This document shows positions 10,811 through 21,573 of a DNA stretch of 64,000 nt, piece by piece. Under the pieces are notes generated by a model. The model searched no databases. It was not told the origin of the DNA and worked only from the letters and a program-made list of their open reading frames with translations. The first letter of the stretch is position 1. Every line of letters begins with the position of its first letter. The translations under genes were made by a program, and so were the position numbers. Source of the stretch: Stenurella melanura (Eukaryota > Arthropoda > Insecta > Coleoptera > Cerambycidae). The DNA lies in assembly GCA_963583905.1 (NCBI GenBank), contig OY757318.1:83136142-83200141 (forward strand), given 5' to 3'.

Positions 10811-12920
10811 TAGTCTAATTCACAAGTTCAAAAAGGTGTTAATTCTTGAAATAGCTCCTAAAAATCTCATTGGATTCGGATATTAAAATGTTTTATTAGC
10901 ACATAAAAAATTGCAAAAGTTATAAACAAATTAAGATGGGAAAAATGGCATTTAGTTGTTCGCTTATAACTCAAAAACTATAAGCGATAACGGAAATCGG
11001 AAAAAAGGTTCTTAAAGAGGAGGATATTTCCAATAAAAAAGTCCCAACTCCCGGAACATTTTTATTTCACGCTGAAAATAGGGTTCCACGCGACCGCTGC
11101 AGGATGCGATTAAATATCAATTAAAACATTTGAAAAAATTATGGTGTATTCGTAACACTTCCAAAAATAAGGTTCTGTTGGAAAAAAATGTTAAAGTTTA
11201 TTTTTCAACAAGTGAGGCCATTGTTAACTAGCGAAATTTTATGGGACCTCCGTTATCATTGGAGACATTTTTTTTTTAAATAATTGACCTATAAAATGTT
11301 CGCTTCTTGGAGCCCTTCTTATAGATATGCTTAACGAGATCATATTATAAAAGTTTTTAAAAATTGTTTATTATAATTTTATAAAGTAAACAGAAAATTA
11401 AAAACCAAAGTAAAGTTGTAAAAATTTGTTTTCAAATTCGTTATCGTATTACTATTTTTACATTGAAGAAAGGCATTCATTAACGTTAAAAAAAAAGTTT
11501 TACGCCAATTGTTTATAAGTTGTTTATAAACAAAACAATACTATCAGGTATTATGCGCATTTGTTTATAAAAATTAAATGTGTTTTCGACGTTTTTGAAT
11601 CTTTTATGACTTCTAGCTTATCAAATAATGCAGATACGGTAATGGACCTTCAAGGCAATTTGATAAAATATCTGAAAGTTGCAATTGTTTATTTAAAAAT
11701 AAATAGAAAACGTATTTAATTTTTATAAACAAATGCGCATAATAACTGATAATAGTTACAAACTTGGAAGTCAACTCATTTAGAGATTAATTAGTCCTCT
11801 GTAAAAACGACCTGGATGTCTATTGTAATATCTCTAATAGTTTAAAAGTTATATCGGTGTTTTAGTTGACAAATCAAGTGCCCGTTTCAGCTGTATTGTG
11901 TAATATTGAAAAATGCTATAAAAAAATACGTTTTTTTTTTAATATGTTGTTGCATATGGCTGTTTTTGTAGCTTTTTTAAGATTTAGAAAAAAATATATT
12001 AGAATTGTCAGAATTTGTTTATAACAAATTGTTAAATTAATAAATTGTGAAATTGTTGATAATTTTTTTTTAATTTTTGTTGCTTTACTGAGGATTGCCA
12101 ATTATGATTTAAAATAAAATAATTTCTTAACTAATTATTCAAATGATGGATATTTAAAAAAAAACTAAACTATAAACTATAAGATAATGTTTTTAAGAAA
12201 AACATTTTTATTTAAAAATCATAATATTCTCAAGACAACAAAATTGTAAAAAAAAATGTTTTAAATATAAAACTAGTCCATTTGTTTATAAACAACTTAT
12301 AAACAATTGGCGTAAAATTTTTTTTTAACGTTAATAAATGCCTTTTTCAATGTAAAAATAGTAATATGACAACGAATTTGAAAAAATAATTTTTTGTAAC
12401 TTTACTTTGGTTTTTAATTTTCTGTTTATTTAAAAAAATTATAATAAACAAAATAAACAATTTTTTAAAACTTTTATAATGTGATCTTGTTAAGTATATC
12501 TATAAGAAGGGCTCCAAGAAGCGAAAATTTTTAGGCCAATTATTACAAAAAAAAAATTGTCTCCAATGATAACGGAGGTCCCATAAAATTTCGTTAGTTA
12601 ACAATGGCCTCACTTGTTGAAAAATAAACTTTAACATTTTTTTCCAACGGGATATTAATTTTTGAAGTGTTACGAATACACCATAATTTATTTAAATTTT
12701 TTAATTGATATTTAATAGTATAAAAAAATGATTTTATGTGATGAATTAAATGCCATTTTTTTCCATCTTAATTTGTTTGTAACTTTTGCAATTTTTTATG
12801 TGCTAATGAAACATTTTAATGCATTTTTCTATGCGTCATTTCGAACCCAATGAGCTATCGCTTATATTTTTAGGAGCTATTTCAGGAATTAACACCTTTT
12901 TGAACTTGTGAATTAGACTA
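10811..12920. mobile_element. Large foldback element, 2.1 kb
   Basis: The arms, about 10811-11540 and 12285-12920, are reverse complements from TAGTCTAATTCACAAGTTC (left) and GAACTTGTGAATTAGACTA (right) to CAATTGTTTATAAGTTG near 11507 and CAACTTATAAACAATTG near 12291. The ~740-bp loop contains a second, smaller inverted pair (ATTATGCGCATTTGTTTATA near 11551 and its complement near 11730). There is no coding sequence. The arms have diverged by small indels, so this is an older insertion than the foldback at 21.6-23.1 kb. Confidence 0.8.
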
Positions 12921-13489
12921 TACCGTGATAAATGTGCACCCAAATCCAAAAACATATTTTAATTTTTTTTTTTTTAATTTTCATCGAGATTTTCCACCAA
13001 ACATTGTTTTTTAAGCTTTTCCATCACTGGTTAGAGGTGAGTGTTTTTAAAAGTGAATTGGCAAACATGGTTTTAGGAAAAGTCCTTTTCGTCAAATGCT
13101 AATTTTGCAACCTCGATACTTAGGGCTGAGCATATAAACCATTTTGATAACTTGTAATAGCAGTCTGAATATAGCTTTTCAATTTGAGTTTTGTATGGCA
13201 AATCTTCACAATAAGGAATTTCCATAAATTTTCAAATTCCTTTACATAAAAGCTATGTAACAAAACTAAATCACCTGTATCTCGCAATATTTTTTTTTTA
13301 GTTCATTTACGGCTTAAAAAGACAATATACACTGTCAGCCAGCTGTTCACAGTGAAGCGAGCATTATTCCATTTATCAGCTGATTGCAGGGCGTAAATGT
13401 GTTGGCCGCCTACTTGTACTTCCAGAATTTAAACCAAAACTGATACAGGAAGTATATAGACTTAAAAAGTTACTACCCTATCCCGGCTC
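12921..13489. other. No gene seen
   Basis: AT-rich sequence with homopolymer runs and no recognisable element. Confidence 0.4.
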
Positions 13490-14245
13490 TCCCGATTAGG
13501 GGTAGTGTGTACTTAATACAATAGACGTCAAGACTGATAATTTGAGTGAACAGATCTAAACTTACAAGCCCCCACCCTCAGCTGCACCCTTGGCCTTATT
13601 AGGAGAACACTTTTTTTTAAATTCGTATTAACGAGCTACTTACCTCCGTAAAATAGAATATACAGAATAAACAGAGTTAAAGCTACATGCTACCACTCTC
13701 TCCCTCTTATTAACGATAGTTTATCGATGCAGTTTTTTTAACAATTCGTGCTAAGTACCCTCGTACAATAGACGTCAAAACTTGTATTTTGAGTAAACAC
13801 ACCTCTATCCCCAGACAAAGTATATCAATTGAAGTTGTAGAAATTCTTTTGTTGCCGAACAATTATGTATTTAAATCTGAATTATAACCCTTAAAATTGT
13901 TTTTTAATAATTATAATTATTGAATTTTTAAAAATCCGCATCAGTGAACTACTTTTAATAGGGAGAGCTAAGGGTACTAGGATGAAGGTTTCGGGCTGTT
14001 CACTTAAAATATGGGTTTTGACGTCTATTGTACGAAGTTAAATAAGAACTGGTTAGCACGAATTTTAAAAAAAACCGCATTGATAATCTACCTACATCTT
14101 TAATAAGAGGTAGCTGCGGGTGATAACGTGTGGGTTTAGGTCTGTGGACACAAAATATGAGTTTTGATGCCTATTCTGCCAGAGTAAGTAGCTGGTCGGT
14201 ACGAATTTTTAGAAAAAACAACATCAGACAGATTTGGCTGAGCGT
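13490..14245. repeat. Cluster of inverted and direct ~250-bp repeats
   Basis: The motif CAATAGACGTCAA occurs near 13519 and 13766, and its inverted form TTGACGTCTATTGTACG near 14018. GCACGAATTTTAAAAAAAACCGCAT at 14057 mirrors TGCAGTTTTTTTAACAATTCGTGC near 13732. The stretch seems to be a foldback element or satellite in which a ~250-bp unit appears in both orientations. Confidence 0.6.
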
Positions 14246-14467
14246 GGTAACATGTAACTTTGGTATAATATAATAGTGTCTAAATGAGCAACATGCATGA
14301 ATTTTAGAAATGCAATAATTTATTATTTTTTCGTTATATATGTTATATAAGTTGAGAAAGTAATGAAGAAAAGGTATAAAAAAAATGTGTAGCCTAAAGA
14401 AACGACTTTGAAATTCAAAATTTTATGGGAACATATCCACGTGACTGAAAACACCACGCTATTGGTC

Positions 14468-14475
14468 TGACGTCA
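14468..14475. promoter_or_regulatory. CRE/ATF-type TGACGTCA palindrome upstream of the 14.6 kb exon
   Basis: A perfect TGACGTCA lies ~140 bp before the ATG at 14614. The wider word GTCTGACGTCATTCGGC is nearly identical to the reverse complement of the site at 15537-15544. Use as a promoter element is inferred. Confidence 0.45.
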
Positions 14476-14613
14476 TTCGGCATAATGTCTAATGGTCGCC
14501 TATCTGCCAAGGGGTTAAATCGTAAATTGTTTTGTGTTTTGTAAATGTGTATTGATATTTTCATAAAAGAAATCATTCATTTATTTATTTATTTTAATTA
14601 TTAAGTGGTAAAA

Positions 14614-14744
14614 ATGACGGACAGTAGGTTTTTACGGGGCCAGAGTGACAATTTGCCCGTTGTTGATGTGTTTATGATGACAAACTTTTTTGCTACTAAT
14701 ACTGATTTTATTAGTGCAGAAATTGGAGGTACTAAAGCAACAAG
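14614..14744 (+). CDS. First exon fragment resembling YqaJ/SWIM-type transposon-derived proteins
   Basis: The ATG at 14614 opens a frame beginning MTDSRFLRGQSDNLPVVD and continuing through MMTNFF, DFISAEI and GTKAT. It ends AAG and is followed by GTATGT, a strong splice donor (phase 2). The order D-x-RFL-x-G ... LP-x-x-D-x-F-MM ... F-x-SAE resembles the N-terminus of large insect proteins with SWIM and YqaJ-recombinase domains that spread with transposons; this is from memory and not checked. No later exon was identified. The plus-strand frame at 15711-15923 is not recognisably part of it. It may be a first exon left by a fragmented element or a captured gene start. Confidence 0.4.
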
Positions 14745-15315
14745 GTATGTATCATTCATTATTCTAAACATTAATTCAATTGTGCCCATTTTTATCCTTT
14801 TACTGTAGTTAAATAGAACAAATAATTTATGTACCTAACCTCAAAATAGGTAAACAAGGCAATGTTTTAATGTTATATTAATTAATATTTTTCATCTTAG
14901 AATGCTTTACTTTTTTATATAATAAATACCTCCCGTCACTTACTAAGTACGTACTGTTAGGTAGGTAGGTACATTCATAGTAAAAATAACTGTTGACATA
15001 CATAGGTATATATATAAATATAACTGGATAATATGTAGAACGTCGAGAAGTTACATTATTCCCACCGTTCTTATACATTTATACATTTTAATTCAACGTT
15101 CCTTTTAACAGAAGTTAGTAAACTTTTGTATTCCTATAAATAGGAAAGTGACCAAATTCACCATGATATGTAAACAAATTATCACAATAATATTAGGGTT
15201 AGGTACATATTTTCAGAATATTATTATAAAATAATTAGTTTTAATGGGTAAAATTACATCAAAATGATCCTGGTAGCAATATAATCTTGAGGATGACTAT
15301 AATTTTGCATTTCGG

Positions 15316-15468
15316 CCGTCTCGTCTCATAGTTCTGCACCATTTCTTCCTAACTTTATCGCGTCTAGGCACATTAAAAAATAACTTTTCTGGAGTTTTTA
15401 TTGTACTTAGTATTTGTACATTTGGGCACAATACAATATTTATAGCTACTTTTCTTTGTATTTTTCAT
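15316..15468 (-). pseudogene. THAP-like zinc-finger first exon
   Basis: Reading leftwards from the ATG at 15468, the frame gives SYKYCIVPKCTNTKYNK, then, after a one-base shift near 15398, TPEKLFFNVPRRD and KKWCRTMRRD. This is the C-x4-C ... P ... F-x-x-VP ... W pattern of THAP DNA-binding fingers in transposase-derived insect genes. The single frameshift is the only visible break; no later THAP residues (C-x2-H, AVPTIF-like end) follow. It starts ~70 bp downstream of a TGACGTCA box and converges on the exon at 14614-14744. Confidence 0.55.
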
Positions 15469-15536
15469 AACACAACATAAATAATGTGTACACATTCGCA
15501 ATCACAATACGTTTTCCGTCGGTGCGATGTGCCCAA

Positions 15537-15544
15537 TGACGTCA
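15537..15544. promoter_or_regulatory. CRE/ATF-type TGACGTCA palindrome upstream of the THAP-like start
   Basis: A perfect palindrome embedded in GTGTGACGTCATTGGGC (minus strand), almost the same 17-bp word as at 14.47 kb. The surrounding ~50 bp is richer in G+C than its neighbours. A promoter role is inferred. Confidence 0.45.
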
Positions 15545-15559
15545 CACACAAGTAGCGCG

Positions 15560-16450
15560 GAAACTTCTCCGTTTAAACGCAGTTAAATTGACAGCTGCAG
15601 TAAATAATTTTTTTAACCTTTAATTAGAACATAAAACAAAAATAAAATACTGGAAAAATAATGTTTTTTAGTGATCTATTCATCTGTGATGTTTAAAAAA
15701 ATTATGCATTTTGCTCATTGTGGCTTTAGCTCTTGTACTTCACATATTAGGTTTATTTTCACTAAATGAAGTAGGTACCTACAAATATATCAACAGGTTC
15801 ATTGTTTGGCCAGCAAATTTTGTAGGAGCTTTTGAATACACACATAAAATTAAGAAAAGTGAAAGTGAAATCGAAGACGTAATTGTTAATGGGAACATGC
15901 AAAGAATGCATTTATTAATCTAATATCCAATAATAATAAAGGTATCTCTTCTACTAAAATTCACCAAAATGTTACAAATCTACCAAAAAAGTAGATTTCT
16001 ACCAGATGCGTACGATACATACGAACACAAGCTGGTAGTCGTCGCGCATCGGAAATCGTCTTAACTCAAATCTGTTCCTGCCAGTGCGGAAGTTCAACTT
16101 GACATATTACATACGTGTTTGTATTTGGCTGGTCGGACCTGTATGAGCTTATTATGTGATTCATTTGTTGTTAAGCTCTAATACTGGTACGGTTGTTTTT
16201 GATTATTCTTTTTGTTGTTTTGCCACGATCAGAGAGAACAGACGAGCCATGGGTTTACATTTGTAATATTTTTTATGGGGATTGCTTTTACTTACTAGAA
16301 TAATGGAATTTCTAGGGACCATTCTCGACAATCCTTGTTACTTTTTAAGAACAATTTACCCCAATAAAATAGTCTTACGAGTTAGATTAGATTAGAGCAC
16401 TTATCACATTAATTGTTCTAACGGCAAAATATGATGCTAAACTTTCTATT
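15560..16450. other. No confident gene
   Basis: A 70-codon open frame at 15711-15923 (+) has a hydrophobic start but no family was recognised. The rest is AT-rich without paired repeats. Confidence 0.35.
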
Positions 16451-16451
16451 A

Positions 16452-17693
16452 GTATATTACCAAAGATCGGAAATTTGGACGTCAGTCCAGGTCCGTACTA
16501 AGATAATAGTGTAAAAAAATACGCAAAATGGGAAATATTTATTATGAACATTTATTAAAAATTATGTGTTCATTATTGTTACAATAATAAAAATAATATT
16601 ACTTTGTTTCAAACAGTCACAAATAAAACAAAAGGTATTAACTTTTATTTTACCCTAGTTTCATGAATTTTGGAGCAAAGAAAAATGTTTCTTCTATTTT
16701 CGTAACATAAAGGCGGTTAATTTAATTTTTAAGATAAATTCCCCTGAAGCATCTTAAAGTAAATATTTCAAGCTTCAAAAATCGCATGTACAGAAATGTA
16801 ATAACGCGATTTAAACTAGAGTAATAGGTGGTTAGAGTTAGTTATACATATAAAATTTTATCACTTTCTCAAAATTTTGAAATTTTGGATGTGTACATCT
16901 TCAAAAATAACTTTTTGAGATTTTTTTCACTCATTGGATCTTTTTATACATTACTTCAAGAGTAATATATGAAAGTTCCAGATTTGTACCTTAAAAATTG
17001 TAGAAATGGTAGAGCTTTTAACGATTTCATCACTAATCTCTTTATGTTCGACTTTATATATATATACTATTTCCACATACATTCATTTTTATACTTGAAA
17101 ATATAATAATTCAATAGTCACATAGTTCTTTCATTTAAGCTTTATTGAGCTCAATTTAATTAATTAGTTCAACAGTTACAACAAATTTAGTGTAGTGCGT
17201 CTGAGACCGCGCACGCTTCACGCGCTGTACCTATGCGCCGCCACGCTCTATTCTCGTGCGTTTTTGATGTGAAGTTTCCCCCTCTATCGCCTAGTGCTAT
17301 GACTTAGTGTTTTGAAATGTTTTTTTATATTTCGAGTTATTGGCCAAAAACTGAATTTCGGCCAATATTTTCGATTCTTTTAGGGGTCACCGGCACCTTA
17401 CAGCAGAAACTATTTTTGATCGTATTCTACACCAAAATAAATACTCATCCTGAAAATTCCAGCCATATAACATTTAGTAACGCCTTAAAACCCCTGACGG
17501 CTGGGCTACATGTAACATAGGCATATTGTATTGCGGCTGTTTGAAATAAAGTAATATTATTTGTATTATTGCAAAAATAATGAACACATAATTGTTGACA
17601 ATAAATATTCATAATAATTATTTTCCATTTTGCGTATTTTTTTACACTACTACCGTAGTACGGGCCTGGAATTCCGATCTTTGTACATTACGG
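16452..17693. mobile_element. Non-autonomous DNA element with ~160-bp inverted ends
   Basis: The left end (AAAGATCGGAAATTTGG...CCGTACTA near 16457-16500) is mirrored at 17660-17685 (TAGTACGGGCC...CCGATCTTTG). Pairing continues inwards through the ATGTGTTCATTATTG and CAATAATGAACACAT blocks near 16563 and 17575. The interior includes a G+C-richer stretch near 17190-17290. The small frame at 17317-17520 is not considered a gene. Confidence 0.7.
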
Positions 17694-18778
17694 ATGGTTG
17701 ATTTTATAGTATGTATATAACACCGTCAAACTAATATATTACAATAAAATTACATTTAAATCAGGCGTGTATAACCTAGACAAAGGAGCCTGAAAAGGTC
17801 TTGTTTGAAAAAAATGCCAATAGGGGTTTTTTATTTCCATTTTCGGGACATGTAAATGTCTAAATTGTCTTGGATATTTGATTTGAATCTGTAACGAGCA
17901 CGAGCTCAGCTGCTTTCTAACAAATCAAAATTACTGTTAATGGTGGGTTCAGTAATAATTTCAGAAGCCCGATCTATTATATAGTTTTTCATACAAATTT
18001 TCAATGTCAGCGCCATAATTCGCAAATCATTTTCTTTCGCAATTTTAGACCAAGATCCTTGTGCTATTCAAGTCCATATTATGAATCATCCAAGCCCAAA
18101 ACATGTTTTCCACGTTTTGATTGCTATTTTCGATTCCTTTCTATGATTTCGGATACCTTGGATGATCGTAACACATTCGCGCCTATTATCACTTTCATGC
18201 TGGATGCTCCAACTTCCAAAATTATTTTAAGCAATTCACTTTCATTTGATGTTAGATATGAAAAGGCATGAGAATAAAAATATTGTTCCATGAAAAAAAA
18301 CTCTATCGAGTCCATTTCTATTCGAGAATTTAAGTTCGTCGATATTATCGATTCTCTTGTCAAATTATCATGGCTATTGTGTTCTTTGGCACAGGTCTGT
18401 ATATTTTTTAACTGCATATCTCAGAATATCGTATTTGGTTTGTAATACGTGGATTATTTTATCTTTACCACCTTGACCTACACTAATGTATTTCCAACAA
18501 GGCGTTGAATAAGTCTTCATATTAAACAATGCAGACGTGCTTGTCAACAGTTATCTTTTCGTTTTTTAATCAGACTTGTATGTTTGCAACTTCTAATACG
18601 TCGTAGAAAGATAACAAATGTTACTGTCTTCAAGTCTTCTTTTCCGAAGTTTGCTTTACCAATAAAATATCCGCGGCAATGTGTACGAAGTGGAAGAAGT
18701 ATGTATTATTATGGATAATTCCACGTCAAAGTATAAAAAGCACCAAACGTAACGCAATTTTATCTTAGATTTTAGAGA
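17694..18778. other. Unrecognised sequence with a 97-codon minus-strand frame
   Basis: An open frame on the minus strand at 18124-18417 contains LTRESI and FSYLTSNESELLKIILEVGA-like text; it could be a transposase remnant but no motif decides this. The overlapping plus-strand frame is taken as a shadow. Nothing else is seen. Confidence 0.3.
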
Positions 18779-19030
18779 TTGATTGATTGGTCAGCTTACG
18801 GTAGGCATTGTTACCACTCCTCAATATCCAATCTGGATATTTCTATATACTGCCGGACCAGCTGCGTACGCTGGATAGATTCGGGACTTACTTGTTACCA
18901 GCAGCAAGACCTAGATGGCACATGGTGTCGGAAGTGTAAGTGTATGTGAGCTTCTTCTTTTAAGTTTCCATCTGTCACCATCTCCTTGTTTATCTTCGTC
19001 TGAGTATTCTGTTTCTTCTTTTCCTGAATG
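18779..19030 (-). repeat. Degenerate copy of the (AATC)n-tailed repeat family
   Basis: It begins with GATTGATTGATTGGTCAGC and includes TATATACTGCCGGACCAGC, CAGCAGCAAGA and CTTTTAAGTTTCCATCTGTC. All correspond to the copies at 25425 and 35405. On the minus strand the GATT run is a 3' tail of AATC units. Confidence 0.7.
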
Positions 19031-19129
19031 TGTATATCCTTGATATTTCTTTACTGAATTCCGTCCTTCTGTAAGAGGAAGATGTTTCAGGTGTCTTTAC
19101 TGTACATGTACATGTACTTAATATATTAT

Positions 19130-19440
19130 GTTGTTGTTTTTCTGCGGTCTGTTTTAGTTTGCCCATGTGCGGAGTAAGGTTTTTCCTAAGATGTTCTTAT
19201 CCTCGTGTACTTAGTACATGTTGTTTTTCTGCGTCCATTTTAATTTGACTATGTATTGTGTAAGGTTTTTCCTATGCTGTTCATGTCCTCATGTACTTGG
19301 ATATGTAGTTGTTTTTCTGCGGCATTGATCTACCTTAGTAGTTCGTATGCTGGCTTCCATTTTCGTTTGCCTATGTGTGTGGTAAGGGTTTCCAATGATG
19401 TTTTTATCTGTATGCGCTTGTTGCCTCTTCCTACGCCTCA
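19130..19440. repeat. Tandem repeat, ~110-120-bp period, three diverged copies
   Basis: GTTGTTTTTCTGCG occurs near 19131, 19219 and 19307, each followed by a variant of TTTGCCCATGTG..GTAAGG and, in two copies, by TCCTCGTGTACTT. The 93-codon frame across it follows the repeat. Confidence 0.65.
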
Positions 19441-19592
19441 CTTTACAATACTTACTTTCTTATTTCTTTTATTCTCTTGGGTGATCCTAATTAGTCGTCT
19501 TGCCCGCTTGCGCAAAGATGTGGTTCAGGTTTCCTAAAAATTTGTATTTTGTTTCAACGCCCATATTAGTGTAACTAAAATCTTTAAAAAAT

Positions 19593-19796
19593 CAGGGGTA
19601 CGTAGGATGGCGAGAGAAATCGAATGGTGCTCACTACAAGTCTATAACTTTTTTGGTTTCCAAGATAGAGCCTTGAGAATTGAAGGAAAAAAAGAGATTT
19701 TTTCCTTCCGGTGACTTTGAGGCGGCCCCATCTCGAAAACGAAGTATTGCAGGGACGTCTGCCGTTCGATTTCTCTTGCCGTCCTACGTACCCCTG
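19593..19796. mobile_element. 204-bp MITE with CAGGGGTACG termini
   Basis: The ends CAGGGGTACGTAGGATGGC and GCCGTCCTACGTACCCCTG are inverted, extending through GAGAAATCGAA. There is no coding content. Size and termini fit a small Tc1/mariner-type or similar MITE, but no clear TA duplication is visible. Confidence 0.8.
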
Positions 19797-20784
19797 AATG
19801 TTCTCAGATTTTTAGCAGCACTTTAATTTTTTTTCAGGCATTCTTACGGTGTCTTTTAAAGTTAGGAAAAATGCAAGAGCCAATCGGGCAAAACGGACAT
19901 CGGATCCGTGATCAGCAGGTCAAAATGCATGGAATACATAGGTCTGCCGTCTCGCACTCGACTTTTTTTTGTGTATCCCTGTGTAATTTTACGGTGGCCT
20001 GAGAGAATATTTGAAAAATGTTGTAGATTGATCTGTAGTTGAGTCGCTGTATCGAAATTTTTAAAAAACCCAAAAAATGTTCAATACTTTACCGATTTTT
20101 TTGAAACTTTGGAAATATCTTTTTGGGTCCATAAGTCGAAAAGTTAAGAATTTTTTTTGTCAGTCGAACCTCCGACATTGTTAAATAAACAAATTAACAA
20201 TTGAATAACTTCCTGAATAATTATTCAAAACGGCTGAAGTTTTTTTTTAGGGGGGGTTTTGAGGATCGCTGATTACGAATTTGATATTAAAGAGTTCAAA
20301 TTCAAAATGGCGGAATCAAAATGGCGCATGTTATTAATTATTTCGTATATTTTTAACTAATAATTGAATAACTGCCAGAAAAACAACTGAAAATGGCTGA
20401 AACTTTTTGGGGGGAGGGGAGGTTTCAGATGTCGCTGATTACGAATTTCATATCAAAGAGTCCAAAATCAAAATGGCTGTTGTGACACTAATTGAATGGA
20501 ATATTCTCTGTGAATATTCATAATTGTTTCGAAAAATATCCAGAAAAGCTTCTTAGGTCGCAAATTATTAATTTAACATGGAAATCTCAGAATTGAAAAT
20601 GGCGGAATCAAAATGGCCGAAATATCATCCATTATTTTAAATATTTTTGTAAATCTGTCTTTCTAAAAAAAATGATAACTCTCAGAGACACCAAATTTTT
20701 TAATATAACAAAATGTTAAATGTGACCATGCTTAACGTACTTTTCAAATGTTATTGGTTTGGAGTCCAAATCAGTTATTGTATT

Positions 20785-21440
20785 CAAAGGCCATTACTAA
20801 TAAGCATCTACTCCGCGAGCGTGCGGTTGGAAAATCGCTCCGTTATTTTTTATTTTTTATTTCTGGAGAACGGTTTAGAATTTTTGAATGAAATAAAATG
20901 TAAATTAAAGCCAATAAACATACCTTTCGTTTGAAATCGATATCTATAATCGTTTTCAAATGCGACCCCTCACAAGCACCTATCACACCAGCGTGTGGTC
21001 GGAAAATCGCTCCGTTTTTTTCGAATTTCTGGAAAACGGTTCAGAATTTTTGAATGAAATAACATGCAAAGTTAAGCTAATAAACGTACCTTTCGACTGT
21101 TTTTTGTTTGAAGTCGATATCTATAATTGTTCTCAAATACAACCCCTAACAAGCACATATCCCACCGGCGTGAGGTCGGAAAATTGCTCTGTTTTTTTCC
21201 AATATCTAGAAAGGGTTTTGAATTTTTTAACGAAATAAAATGCAAAATGAAGCCAATAAACGTACCTTTCGACTGTTTTTTGTTTGGAGCCAATACGTGT
21301 ACCTAATTGTTTTCAAATGCGACCCCTCACAAGCACCCATCCCACCAGCGTACAGCTGGATAAACAGCTGGAAAACCGCTCCATTCTTTTTAATTTCTGG
21401 AAATCGGATTCGATTTTTTTGAGTGAAACGAAAAACAAAA
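20785..21440. repeat. Tandem repeat, ~178-bp period, four copies
   Basis: The word GACCCCTCACAAGCACC (or a variant) followed by GGAAAATCGCTCCG occurs near 20785, 20962, 21139 and 21319. Copies are diverged by about 10-20% by eye. The overlapping short plus-strand frames beginning near 20713, 20960 and 21284 are products of the repeat, not genes. Confidence 0.8.
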
Positions 21441-21573
21441 TGTTTCTAATGAACGCACTTTCGAGTATTCTTAGTTTCTAGCCGATTTTTATCATTTCTT
21501 GTTATAGTCCAAAATCACGTCGAGTTCTTTAATTATTTAAGTTCACTTTTCCAGCGAATTTTTTTTTTATATA

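Noticed and set aside
17317..17520. 67-codon frame resembling a small membrane protein
   Set aside because: It lies inside a non-autonomous element and has no start context or relatives recognised.
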